Origin: Paramacrobiotus metropolitanus
Lineage: Eukaryota > Tardigrada > Eutardigrada > Parachela > Macrobiotidae
Length of the DNA: 64,000 nucleotides
Assembly: GCF_019649055.1 (NCBI RefSeq)
Contig: NW_026570332.1
Location: forward strand, 186,001-250,000
Direction: 5' to 3'
Part shown: positions 18,237-32,567 of the stretch, one piece after another
How the letters are laid out: each line of letters opens with the position of its first letter
Position numbering within the stretch: position 1 is the stretch's first letter
Position numbers and translations under genes: made by a program
Notes under the pieces: model-generated
Seen by the model: only the letters and a program-made list of their open reading frames with translations
Databases searched by the model: none
What the model was told of the DNA's origin: nothing

Positions 18237-19749
18237 CTACTTCCTCTTCTTCTGGTTTTTCTTTTTCGGTGTTGTCCTAGACTTCTCGCCCATGCTACCA
18301 TTTGCTTCATCATCTAGTGGCTTTTGTTTGGCTTGTTCCGCTCGCCGAAAAACATCATCCATTTCGTTCTCCACAGGATATGCAGTTTCGGGCATCCGCT
18401 GTTCCCGATCGGCTTTGACTTCGACACGGTTAATGTATTTTCCTGCCGCTGCCATCTTTAGGCTGCGCCGGTGCAGATTTGGAGAGACGTACAGAGGATT
18501 TTCATACAAGCATTCTCCGCGAAAACTGCCGGCAAAAATCTTGATCAAATTCAGTGTTAAACGTGGTCCTATTTCCGCCAAGGCACCGTCTTCTTCCACA
18601 ATCTGGAAGTTGCGAATCCATATCCGGTTGTCAGCAATAGAGAAACACATGACACGATCGAAGAAGGGTTGACTCTTCGGGTGGTGATTGGGCGTGTTGA
18701 ATGCCTAATAAAAAGTGCATTCAAAAACGAATTTTTCTGTTATTCATATATCTACAAAAAAAAAGCAGATTGCAGTGTTCATATTACTTACAATTTACAA
18801 AAGCTACGTACCTCGAAAGTCGCAATGTACAAAAATTAAACCAAGAAAAAACTACAAAACTCCAGTCGTATGGAAACCGATTGCAAGTTTAATTTATAAC
18901 TTCTGCTACGGACTTACGCACGGTGTTCCCTGGCGGGATGTATTACAGCGGCAATGAAGCTTATATGTACACCAAATAACTCTCATATTTTTATAACCCA
19001 GCGAAACACATTTTACAACAAATTTACAAAAACAGCCTCTTCTTAATGATAAGATGTTTTACTTACCGGTAAATTAAAATTTCATCATTCATTGTTTCGA
19101 TAAGAATAGATGATTCATAATTAATTCCTTTCACTTCACAGACAAATTTCAAAAAGCAACTGCAAAACAAAACTAAAAGCTCGAGGATTACCTGGGCAAA
19201 CATTTCGCGTAAAAGTGCCAAATGCGGCTGAAATTCGAAATCCTTATGGAACGACAGCAGAGGACGGCTTCCCTTTAGGCAGTTTCCCGTCATCTTCAAC
19301 TCATCCATAGTATGAATATTTTCAACGAGAAATTTGGCTGACGGGCCATCGGGAACTTTAGCCATCCATAAATACAAGTCCTTCTTCTTCCGCGACTCAA
19401 AATATAATGTCCAATTGCAGTTCTTCATTTCGCAGGCTTCATTAATCTGAATGAGCTTATCGTTTTTGTTCATTTTATTCTCACTTTTGGCATGCGGCAT
19501 CAGGGATCTGATGTCGGTCATGAGGTGTCGTGCACGAAACCCGGTGCCTCGCGAGCTGAAAACGAGGACCCGCTGTTTGTTGGTCCATTTGATCCGCTTC
19601 GGTGGTTGCTGATCGGAACCACGGGTCGCAGCGGGGATCACAGGCACCTCCTTGGCAGTTTCGATAGTCTTCCCAGCTTTCTGCTTCCTCTTCGGCTTCG
19701 TCTTTGGACTTTTCGACACGTCGGTAGTTTCACGTTTTCTCTTTGGCAT
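18237..19749 (-). CDS. BRIX1: Ribosome biogenesis protein BRX1
   Basis: Two exons, 19749-19192 and 18704-18237, give 341 residues (human 353). The Brix domain starts near residue 60 after a Lys-rich lead (PKRKRETT, KTKPKRKQK). Diagnostic stretches: RGTGFRARHLMTDI, LMPHAKSENKM, CEMKNCNWTLYFE, PSAKFLVENIHTM, LKMTGNCLKGSRPLLSF, and in exon 2 HHPKSQPFFDRV, RIWIRNFQIVEED and LYENPLY. It works in the nucleolus in assembly of the large ribosomal subunit. The ATG at 19749 is in frame with a normal-length N-terminus. The intron has a GTAATC donor. Confidence 0.95.
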
Positions 19750-20655
19750 ACTCGTGCGAAGTAGAAGCAGAACACAATATAGTAACCGCTGATTCAGGAA
19801 GCAGCAATTACGGAAGACAATTAATGACAACAATATATCAGATCCAATTAAATCTTAGAATGCGCTTATTCGAAATACCCGACAATCGCGAAAATATCAC
19901 GCCATGAAATCTGGATCCTGAAGTCAAACGTGATAAAAAATTCATGGCCAAAACTAAAAGGCCCAAAACATCTGTGGCTCTTGCAGTCTTGCAATGATCA
20001 CCATAAATGCCAAGTTGCCAGCCGTGGGAGGAAAATGCGATAGTCACATATGGTAACATGACAGCCGCCCTGTGAATAACGATTGGCAGACTGTATGCCG
20101 AAAAGGCTTTCTGGCTTCCCGCTGATTGATAGTTTATTTATATGCAGTTTAATAATAATTCTTTAAAATTTAAATCTGTTAACGCTGTACTGTTTGCGCG
20201 TGCTACTCTAGTTGAGCAAGAAATCTGATTGAGCAATTAAAATAAACTGTCAGATATTTTTAAAACATTCTCAAACATTTTCACCTATAAGTTTATAACT
20301 GTCCATCTTCTCCAGTCAGTGTCCGGTAACAGCGCAGACGGCAGCAATTAAGTGTCCTCCCTTAATCAGAAAGCTTGATTCAGGTATGTACAGACCTTGT
20401 TGTGAACTCGTTAACCAGCATCCCTTCTTCTCCTTATTACCATTGTTAATTAGCCTGATTCAAAATTTTCCATCAAGTAAGAATCATCAGATTCTGGTAT
20501 ATTCAAAGTTCTTGACCATTGGTAATCTGGTTTAGAGACTGACCTTTCCCATCTTTCCATTCCTTGACTAAATAAGCACTGGCACTGCTGCAATTTTGTC
20601 TTGTTTACATTTACAGTGCAAGCAGCTATCTGCAGTAGCAGCAGTACATTACAGG
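19750..20655. other. Divergent intergenic region
   Basis: Lies between BRIX1 (-) and the SH3BP5-like gene (+). It holds both promoters and untranslated leaders; no TATA box or other motif stands out. Confidence 0.5.
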
Positions 20656-21795
20656 ATGACGGATGATAAAGAAACTGCTAACATAAAAGCCCGACTGATA
20701 CAAGCGAAATATGAGCAAATTTCCCGTAAAACGTTAACCCGGCCGATCGAACAATCAAATTCCAAAAGTTCACCAAATCTAGTTAGCTCCGAATTAGCCG
20801 TCAGCAGTAGCAGTGCACAGTTTCCCAGGATTCACACTATTGTGGAGGATTCCAGTGAAGCGGATGTGGCGCTCACACCTGCGTCTGTTTCCGCTGTTCC
20901 GTCAGCAACGAAATCCCTTACAAAATCCGTTAGCAGTAAGAAAAGCACCGAATCGCGTGGAGCAGCCGATGAACCAGTTGATCCTCGCATTGTGGAAGAA
21001 ATCACCAAACTGAACGATGCCGCCACCACCACCAACACACTGCAGCTCCAACTGCAAATTCTGGAGGAGAAAAACGCTGCCACCATGACCGTCCTAAATG
21101 GGGATCTGCGAAAACTAGAACAACAACTCGGACGCTGTGTCACGGAAGCGGCACCGTATTACGAAGCCAAAAAGGAACTGAAGCAGGCCGAAGCCGCGCT
21201 GCAGACGGCGACGTTCAACTATGCCCGAGCCCGCGCTCGATTTGTCTTTTATAAAGAGCAGGTCGCTAAGCTGGAATCCGATTTAATAAAACAGGGTGGG
21301 ACGATGCAGTTGGGTCCACTGAGTTTGCTAAACGCTCTGACAGCCAACGTTACAGAATGTCAACAGGACATCCGGCAGAAACAGAGAGAACATGCGGATG
21401 CCACAGAAAAGCAGCGGGTCCTAACCGAGAAAATAAAAAAGCTGGAGAAAGATTACCGGCATTCTATTATGGATGCGCGCCCGTACTATAAGCTGAAGGA
21501 CCGGATGACCTATGTCAACAATGATGACCGGCAGCGCGCCACCCAGTTACGCACGTCCATTGCCCAGGCGAAAAATGTCTACCTCTCCGCCACCGAGAAA
21601 CTCCAGAATATTAGCAAAGAAATTCACAGTCGCAGGCAAAACACACCTATACCGGAAGACGAATCAGTTGTGGAGAACAAACTCAGCGAGGCATACTCCA
21701 TGTCGTCACTGGCAAAGAAATCGGACGCCTCCGTCACTAACGAAAGCCATTTTGTCGAGAAAACGTTTGATAACACACCCACACATGAGCTATAA
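20656..21795 (+). CDS. SH3BP5: SH3BP5/SAB-like Rab11 exchange factor
   Basis: One exon, 379 residues from ATG 20656. A Ser-rich lead is followed by two long coiled-coil regions (about 115-225 and 245-335). Family marks: DPRIVEEITKLNDA at the start of the domain, EAAPYYEAKKELKQAEAALQ, KLEKDYRHSIMDARPYYKLK, and ISKEIHSRR at its end. SH3BP5 (REI-1 in worms) forms a V-shaped coiled-coil that activates Rab11; vertebrate SAB also docks JNK on mitochondria. A C-terminal tail of about 45 residues is not conserved. The absence of introns is unusual among the neighbours here. Confidence 0.85.
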   Translation: MTDDKETANIKARLIQAKYEQISRKTLTRPIEQSNSKSSPNLVSSELAVSSSSAQFPRIHTIVEDSSEADVALTPASVSAVPSATKSLTKSVSSKKSTESRGAADEPVDPRIVEEITKLNDAATTTNTLQLQLQILEEKNAATMTVLNGDLRKLEQQLGRCVTEAAPYYEAKKELKQAEAALQTATFNYARARARFVFYKEQVAKLESDLIKQGGTMQLGPLSLLNALTANVTECQQDIRQKQREHADATEKQRVLTEKIKKLEKDYRHSIMDARPYYKLKDRMTYVNNDDRQRATQLRTSIAQAKNVYLSATEKLQNISKEIHSRRQNTPIPEDESVVENKLSEAYSMSSLAKKSDASVTNESHFVEKTFDNTPTHEL

Positions 21796-22307
21796 TTTTT
21801 CTGAAATGCTTGTTTTCTCAACCAGCAGTTTTTAAAAATATTGGGAGTGAATAATTCAAATTTCTTGCCTTATTTTTATGCTGCGGAAACGGTAAAACTA
21901 ACTGTCTTCGTTATTATATCTGCTATACGACTTACGAGTGTAGTGTGACTCCGGAGTCTTGACATTATTCACAGAACAAAATTTAATGCAGATTCCTGCA
22001 GCAAACTACATACATACTTGTGTTCACTGATTCCTCGATCGGAAAAAATACATACGTCAAAAAGTTTCAGAATACAGACACAGGCCAAAAGCTGCACAGT
22101 GGCGAATACTAACACAAAAATGCCAAAGCTATCAATAAATGCTCAGCCTAGACTGAATTATACCCAAATCACTTTGCATTCTGACTAGCAAAACCATAGT
22201 CACTGTCATGGAATCTTCAAACACAAAACTCCAAAAGAAGACACAAAACGGCAAAAGGACAAAAGCAACAAAAAAAAACACTTCGGCGTTCAACCCAGGC
22301 CGACCAT
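21796..22307. other. Convergent intergenic region, nothing recognised
   Basis: This is the 3' space between SH3BP5 (+) and EFR3 (-). It is AT-rich with A-runs near 22270; no exon is seen. Confidence 0.6.
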
Positions 22308-25300
22308 TCACTTCACATGTATGAGATCGTTATTTGGCAGATCAAAAATCTGCGGACTGCTCAATTTCCGCAATCCATGATTGCGTTTCACTTTCATTTC
22401 GAATTTCTCACCGATAGTGGGCTCTTTATCGTCGTACATGTCAAAACTGGCTTGCGAAGACGATTCCGAACTGCTTTCGGGTGGAGTTCGCAAAATTTTC
22501 AATACGGTCAACGATAAACGGCTATCCTGTAATAAAATTATTATTAATATTTCGATCGTGAACACAGTAACGAAAAACGGGCATTATACCATTTTCTCTT
22601 GGTAACTAATCAACTCTTTGAAGGGAGCAATTTTGCACATGTCGTTCAACTTTTTAGACCGTTCTGTTAAGCTAGCTCTTCTAGCATCTCCAGAGTCATG
22701 AAGAATCCGCCTAAAAGCGTCAACGCTAATGTCCTCGTCTCTGTCGGCACGCTCGCGATCCTGCAAATGATAACAGTTCCGTTTCTACTATCTATTATGA
22801 TGGTAAACTAGGTAAACATAAAGGTACATAAAAAATCGTTAAAATATTGTTAAATTATTACCGCGGGTAGTTTGGTCCAAGCCTCAATTTCCGCTGGTTC
22901 ATTCTCGTCCTCAATCATAGACTGGCTGCGACTAGATAAGCTCTTTCCGTCCATCATTTCTTGTTTTGCAAACTCAGACTGCAGTGCGTTATATTTGGTT
23001 TCCAACCGCGAAACATCCAGCCGTAAATTCGGATCATTAGAAATATCTTCCAGCAGAACTTCCAAGCGGAATAATGGTGGATCGGTCGCCGAAGCCTTCG
23101 CTATCGGTGTAGCCGGAGTTGACGTTTTCGACGGGCTTCGGGAAAATGATTTCAAAGGCGTCTGATTAGCAGTAAGCATGGAGATCGATCGTTGAGCAAA
23201 ACAAGCAGGCGCTAACGTCAAGTGGAAACTTTTTTCCCGTTCTGACAGAATCTGCAAATTTAGTCGCGTAAAAATCAATGACCAGAAGAGATAAACTAAA
23301 GATACAGTATAAAATGAAAAACCGTAATTGTACTATTTACACTAAGTAAAAACAGATACTTAACAGCTCCAATTTCCCACCTGTTCAATATGCGCAGCGA
23401 ATCGAGGTGCGTTAATAAATCTGGGAATTAAACTCATCCCGTTAGCGCTAATTCCGTATGCGGAGTTCCTCTGTAATGTTGATAAATCCGGGGAGTTCAC
23501 CGCCAGGTCTTGCACACCAAAGAGGAAACGGATGAACTCCAAAATAACATCTTCGTGGACTTTTCCCAGCTCCAATATCAATAATATGATGGTGATATTA
23601 ATCGCCTTGTAAGAACTCCCGGTGTTGTCAGAACGGTCAATATTCTCAAACATGCACAACAACAAGCGCTTAACATTATTCTTGGCAAAATTAATGTCCT
23701 CAGCAGAAGGTGGATCTTGTAGTGTTAAATCTAGACGACAAGGTAAAACATCCGATCCCTCCAGCAGTCTGGTAAGATTCGCATGCCGGTCCACCAGAGT
23801 ATGAAAGATGTTATGAACCAGAATGCGCACTTCTGCTGATGGAGACAACGAGCCTTTCATAAGTAGATCCAGAAATGCAATGGGAAACGTAGTGGTCATC
23901 TGTACGGGGATGTATTTGGTAGCCACCTTCAAAAGACTGCGCAACAACAGCAACGGTAACCAAGTGGCGCTGACATGATCGTCACCCCCGCGAACAACTA
24001 CTTTATCCATGATGAATCGCATAATTTCTATCTTTTGATAGTCCGGCAAATTGGTAGCAAATTCACCAATTGTAACCACCAGGGCTTCCTGGTAAGCCTG
24101 CTCGCCGGGATCTACAGCTGCTGCCTTGATTTGACGGTCAACGGACACTTTGAGATGTCGCAGCAAAGCACTGAAGACTTCAAAAACTGCCGGGCCTGCA
24201 AATAGCAATAATGATTTCGTACATAGTTCGAAATACAAATGCAACATGCAACCACAGGCACACAGTAAAAGCAGCGCATTCAAATACGCATCCAACATCC
24301 AAACATTTTTATCGGAAGTCCCAGCATGGGTTCACCGATGTTTCACAGAATAATATTTTAACATTTGGATCCACTAAAGTAAACACTGTAATCGATCTGG
24401 AAACTTACCAACCGACGTGGCAATGTCCACGGTTTCGGCCAAACAGCGCGCAATGGTTGTTTTAATTTCCGGTGGACTCTGGGCATGGTTATCCAAATGC
24501 CCCACAATAATCTGTACGGCTTTATAGGCGTACTGATTGGGAATAGCGTAGCAAATGGTCTTGATAATGAAAATAGCGAATTCACCCGGCACCCACAAAT
24601 TATTGTTATCGAGATGTTTCAAAGCTGGGCTCATAACGGCTTTAATATTGGCAAACATCGTGCGGCCACAGATTTCCTGAAGAATGCTTTTAGCATAAGA
24701 TTCCAGTTCCTGAACATCCATTGTAGGAATACCATCGATTCCGTTGGATTCTTCCGAAATCCTACACAAAAACAGAATGAGGTTATAAAAAATATCAAGA
24801 AAGTCAAAACCTAGATCTGAAATGATATAATCCTCATCACAGGGACGAATTTCAATCCGTACACACCCTCTGGTTTTATCTTCTGTCTGTTGCATATTGA
24901 AGATCAAAGATGGTACAATTTTATCCATATGAACCTGTTCCCAGATGTTCACTTGCAAATCATCTGACACGGTTTTCCGAATAATACCACGAATTCCCAT
25001 CATGCCGGCTTTACGAATGGCCTTTCTTGTAGACGGATTAGAATCGCCGTTGTGACACATCATGCTAAATTTATCCACAAACTGATCGTAACTCCGATGA
25101 TACGAAGGGATATCTTCCGGAATGTCGGCAAATTTAACAAATGACTGCACGGCATACACTTGCAACGTCACATCCTGACATTCCAGTAGTAACAGATTCA
25201 TTTTCAAAAAGGAACCAACGAACAGATTTAGTCGCGTATGCTGATCAGAGGATTTGCAGGATGACAGTAAAGAATCCATCGCTTCCATTGTTATTCTACT

Positions 25301-25712
25301 AAACCTGAAAACAAACCAGTTTACCGCACATCTCAACATCAGTTTGAAAATACAACAAAATAAAACCGCTAACGTAATCGCGGCATAAAAAACGATAGAA
25401 AAACACATTAACAACTCACTCTGATCGCTTCCGGTATATGTAATACTCAAGACAAAATAATAAATATTTGCCGATTTTATCCAGCTTCTCCGGGTGAGAC
25501 AGGGAATAAAATACCAGCTTATCCAGCTGAGATCTGTTGATTCCCTCCTAAAATTTTCAAAAAATTAGTTTTCAAGAAATCGTTAACTTTTTAAATTGCA
25601 GAAACTATAAAAGAGCTGCGAAATCGTACCTCGGCCGTAGCTGGATAAATGTCATCCACCAGTCGCTTATACTTCGGTTTGCATTTCCCGCAACAGTCAG
25701 AGCTGACACCAC
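22308..25712 (-). CDS. EFR3: EFR3 plasma-membrane anchor of the PI4KIII-alpha complex
   Basis: Eight exons join in phase: 25712-25630, 25547-25420, 25304-24867, 24761-24409, 24195-23381, 23251-22862, 22760-22590 and 22526-22308, about 865 codons. The N-terminal exon encodes SDCCGKCKPKYKRLVDDIYP, matching the Cys-rich, palmitoylated EFR3 lead. Later marks include PEKLDKIGKYL, TMEAMDSLL, SFVKFADIPEDIPSYHRSYD, GIRGIIRKTV and MDKIVPSLIFNMQ, all of the armadillo-like repeat core. EFR3 (Drosophila rolling blackout/stmA) recruits TTC7 and PI4KA to make plasma-membrane PI4P. The start codon was not found: exon one begins at an acceptor with a CTAAC branch site upstream, so a further 5' exon lies above 25712. 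Confidence 0.92.
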
Positions 25713-27445
25713 CTTCAAACAAGTCAAACAACAATCGTTAGAACGTGCGACATATTTGTCAATAATGAAGTTATACTAGCTTAAGGCCTCAAATAATTAA
25801 GTTCTTTTATGTTGATGAGCTACAAAACAAATATCAGCTAAATGAAAAAGTGTCTAACTGTTGCAGACGGCAGAGTACTGTAGCATTCAGCTACAGTCCA
25901 GCACAATACACATCAGACAGATTCAGACTCACCCATTTTTCTTGATTTTCTTTGTGTGTACTTTCAGTTCCAGAATTTCAAGCGCGGATGCGAACTCAGC
26001 GCAGCAAGATTCCCAGGACAAACTCTGTTTTCGCGTACTGCTAATTCGATTCCCCGGGTTTTTCAATAATTACGGAGGGAAGATTATGGAGTTGTGTAAT
26101 CACCGAAGCTGCAATCCGGTGCGCCGCACATTCCGGTCCAACATCCGAAGTAAATCAATATTAGGCATTCAATCTACCATACGATGATGTATCAAGTGCA
26201 AAGAACAGTAAAGATACACTGCACATTAAAAATACAGTCGAAACCGATATGCGAGAAGGCTTTTTAGGTTAGAACTGGATTAAAACAAACCTGCAAACAA
26301 ACGGGGGTGGCTGATGTAAAAAAGACATAAATAATGAATAAACGAAGATCTTTAACGAACCAATAGTTTTAACGTAAATGGCATTGGCTTGTACAAGTTG
26401 ATAATACTAAAAAAACTACCTTTGAAAAAAAAAAAAAAAACCAATACAGCATCTATTAATAAGATTATAATACAGAGCTAACCGTAAAATTTAATGGTTA
26501 CGGTAATATTACAGTACAGTAATGTTTTACATTATGACGAACTTATGATCTTATCGGTAAACTTTGAATTCATAATAATTATTGCCTACGAAACATAATC
26601 CTTGAATAGCTTTGCAAAGCCGCGGATCGGATGAAATGTAAATCAAATCGAAAAGAACTCAACACACCGTACAGAGATAGCTGTAAATGCTTCCGAATTT
26701 TGTTCAACCGGAAACAATCACTTTCTGACTACTTATTAAAATTAGTCCCCGGCCCACTAATTTAAGTTGGGCTTTTGGCTATAAATGTGATGCAACGAAA
26801 ATTTCCTGGAAAAAGAGGAAAAAGTGAAAGAGGGGTGCATATTAAAAAGGTAATGTAGAGACTACAGGGGCAACGAGGCTCCAGCGATACCGCCGATACG
26901 TGGTGCTGATAAGCGCAGTCGCGCAACCGCAACTACTGTTGATATAGCTGTCCTGAACGATAGATCCCATTTGTTCTGGATTCTCTCATCATGATTTCTG
27001 ACGTAGACTACTGATTTCTAAACGATACTTGTGAGTTTTGATAAAAGATCTGTTTTTACACATTACACTGAATGCTGCTCCTCATCTTCTGATAAGTTAC
27101 AAAATCTGCTAAATGGACAGGGTATTATTGTTCGTTCCTCAAAATCGGTTTCTTTTCGTTAAAGTTTAAACTTTCAGTTTCTACTTGATTGTTGTAATCG
27201 TGTCGGGTTAAGGTCGTTAAGGATAATAATTACCAGTTATAGTTATAACCGTTTCCATATTTCGTGTGCTTAGTGGGTGAATCATTTAAGCACACTGGAT
27301 GTGTGAAAATCGTCGAACAAGTGAAGTGAATGGCAAACGAGCAACCTGCACAACCTCCAGCTGACTAGCGTGAGTTTTTCAAAAGCTGTATCTGCAGCTG
27401 GGAAGTGTAGTATTCATCAAATTTTTATAATCAGTATAATGCAAT
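25713..27445. other. Divergent intergenic region
   Basis: Should contain the missing first exon of EFR3 (-) and the leader of MIER1 (+). A poly-A tract lies at 26426-26440. No exon could be fixed. Confidence 0.5.
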
Positions 27446-29181
27446 ATGGCAAATCCAGTTAATCCTGGCAGTGAGATATCTAAATTTATTGTGGATGATA
27501 CATACATGGTGGAAACTGTTGCCGAGCCCGAAATCAGTGGAGATTCTGTTGTGAAGACAGTTCTTATCAAAGAACATGAAATAGTGTTGCCTCCAGTAAC
27601 CAATCAGAATGCTGAAACATCTGCAGCGGATGGATTAAAACGTTCCGAGGAGGAGAAGTCCTCTACTACGTCCGAGATTGTCAATGCAGATCAGGAATAT
27701 GCTCCGAAGCTGGACGACGGAATAGACGACGAAACGACGCTGGACGATGAAGAGCAGAATGGGATCGCGGACGAGGAAGAACTGGATGAGCTCCGCACTC
27801 TCCAGGAGATGCCTCTGGAAGAGCTGCTGAAAATGTACGGCGGAGCAGCGGCCGCACGCAGTAAACCGCCTGCCGAGGAAACTGTGGAAACCGAGTACAC
27901 ACAAGAAGAACTGGAAGCCAGTGATCAGGCGCCACAAACCAGCCATGCAGCGACAGCGTCACACGGCGATGAAACTGTAGCTGGGGAAAGTTTTGCTGAT
28001 GAGGAGGACGGTTCATCGAGTGACGAAGAGGATGAGGATGCCGCGAATCCCGACGATGAAATCGGCGCGGAAATGGGGCGTAATGATCTGTTGAAGTTTC
28101 TGTCACGATTAAGGAGTCATGGTGTGGAGAATGAAGGGGAGGAAGATGATTCCTCGTCAGGGGATGATGAAGAATTTGTACCGTTTCGACTGCTTATGCT
28201 GAAGCGCGAAATCCCCATGGGGCCGGCGCATCAGGTCGAGACTCCTGACGTGGATGTATTCTATGATGAAAATGTGTCGGAACCGTCGGATCAAGTATTA
28301 CAGTGGTCTCCGCACTTACCAGAATCCATCGTTAGAGGTAATTATTGATGATAAAACTGAATGTTTCTTTCATAGTCGTGTTATTATTATCATAGTCATG
28401 TTATCCTGTTATTTAAATATTCGTGTTATTAATTTTATTATTTTGTTGCCATGCGTGTTACTGCATGTGTTGCGGTAGTACTTTTTTTCCAGTATGTTTT
28501 GTAGTTGCGGTTGTATATATTTTGGCATAAGCCTCGTTTCTGCCAAATGTTGATGGGTTTTTATGTTATTTATTTTGTGGTTTTGCAGAATATTTGAAAT
28601 CCGCGTACGTTCAAGAACGTGAATTATTGAAGCAAGAAATCGACCCAGCTCAGTTGGATCAGACAGATGTCGCTGACGATGAGGAATTTCTAAAAGAACT
28701 GCTTGATTGCAATTACGACACAAACGAAGCGTTACGACGCTGTCGGCGAAACTTTCGTCCCGGCCGCTATGAAAGCTCCAAGTGGTCAGAAAAAGAATGT
28801 GAGGATTTCGAGGCAGCAATTGTTGATAACTGGAAGCGTTTTAATATTGTTCAAACAGCTGTTCCTACCCGCACCGTTAAGGAAGTTGTGGACTTCTACT
28901 ATCGATGGAAGAAATCTAATCGGTTTGAAGTTTTCCTGGCTAAAATACGCCTTCCGGATGGAAAACCTCATGAACATTTAGAGGAGAAAATACGCGTACG
29001 AATTGGTAAGAAAAGGGCATTCGACGCTATGGATGCCGTTGCTGAAAATAATTTATCCATACCGGAAGCTAGTGGTTCTGGAGAAAGCAAGACGAAAGCT
29101 GCACGGCTGGAAACAACACGAGATGAACTACCTAGCCTACCCACCGACTCAGAACAGGATAAAAAGAACGCAGATCAGTGA
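27446..29181 (+). CDS. MIER1: MIER1-like ELM2-SANT transcriptional regulator
   Basis: Two exons, 27446-28337 and 28589-29181, give 494 residues (human MIER1 about 512). A long acidic region (about 60-250, DDDE and EEDE runs) includes the MIER-specific MPLEELLKMYGG. The ELM2 domain follows (REIPMGPAHQVETPDVDVFYDE ... LLDCNYDTNEALRR), crossing the intron. The SANT domain is SKWSEKECEDFEAAI ... VVDFYYRWKKSNRF. MIER proteins are nuclear scaffolds that bind HDAC1/2 through ELM2-SANT and repress transcription. The C-terminal 60 residues are unique. Confidence 0.92.
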
Positions 29182-29969
29182 GCTGTTCGAAAAGAAAACT
29201 ATTTTGCGTTGCAGTTAAATCTTCCAGTTATTGTTTTATTTGTTTTGGCATGACCACAAATCACGTGCAAAATTTTGGCAGTTGCATACCGTAATTTATT
29301 TGTTTTTTTTATTTTAAAGTCTTAGTTATATCTTAATCATTGCTTTTATTTTTATCGTACGGGTAATTCATTCAGACGTACTTTTATCCTATCTGGCTGG
29401 TTTTTGACTGAATTCTTTGTGTTCTTGCGTTAGTCTTGAACATTACCATTTTTTATCGAAGCGATATTCTGCACTTATTGCTACAGTACTTATGTGCTCC
29501 GAAAACGATGTAGTACTCTGACCCTCTTGCAGAAGTAAACCGTATTTTGCTAGAAAATCGTGGCTTTTGTTTCGCTTTTGATCTTGAGTATAATCCGTGC
29601 CCACTGCTCACCAGGGTCACAACTAACAAGAACGCTTGCGAATCGTGAATCAAGGTACGAGTACTATTCGAAAATACATTTATTGCTTTTCAGTTAAGAA
29701 GATAATTCAGATTCGCAAGTCAGCAAAAGAACAGATAAGGAAATTTCGCGTCGAGATTAACAGGGCCTGACAAAGAAACAAAAAGATTCAACCATTGCTA
29801 AGATTCGAGCTAGGAAACCGTGAACATGAGATTGCAATCGCTCCGAAATCAATGCTTAAGTAGAAAAGGGAATCAAAGGTCAAGGAAACGTATAGCACAT
29901 ATAAAATATAAAACCGGAATTGGAAGCAGCAGCAACAGTCAGTAATATCCATTACAGCGACCGAACACT
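29182..29969. other. Convergent intergenic region, nothing recognised
   Basis: T-rich 3' region of MIER1 and 3' untranslated region of the myosin light chain gene. No exon is seen. Confidence 0.6.
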
Positions 29970-32567
<2,598 letters not shown>
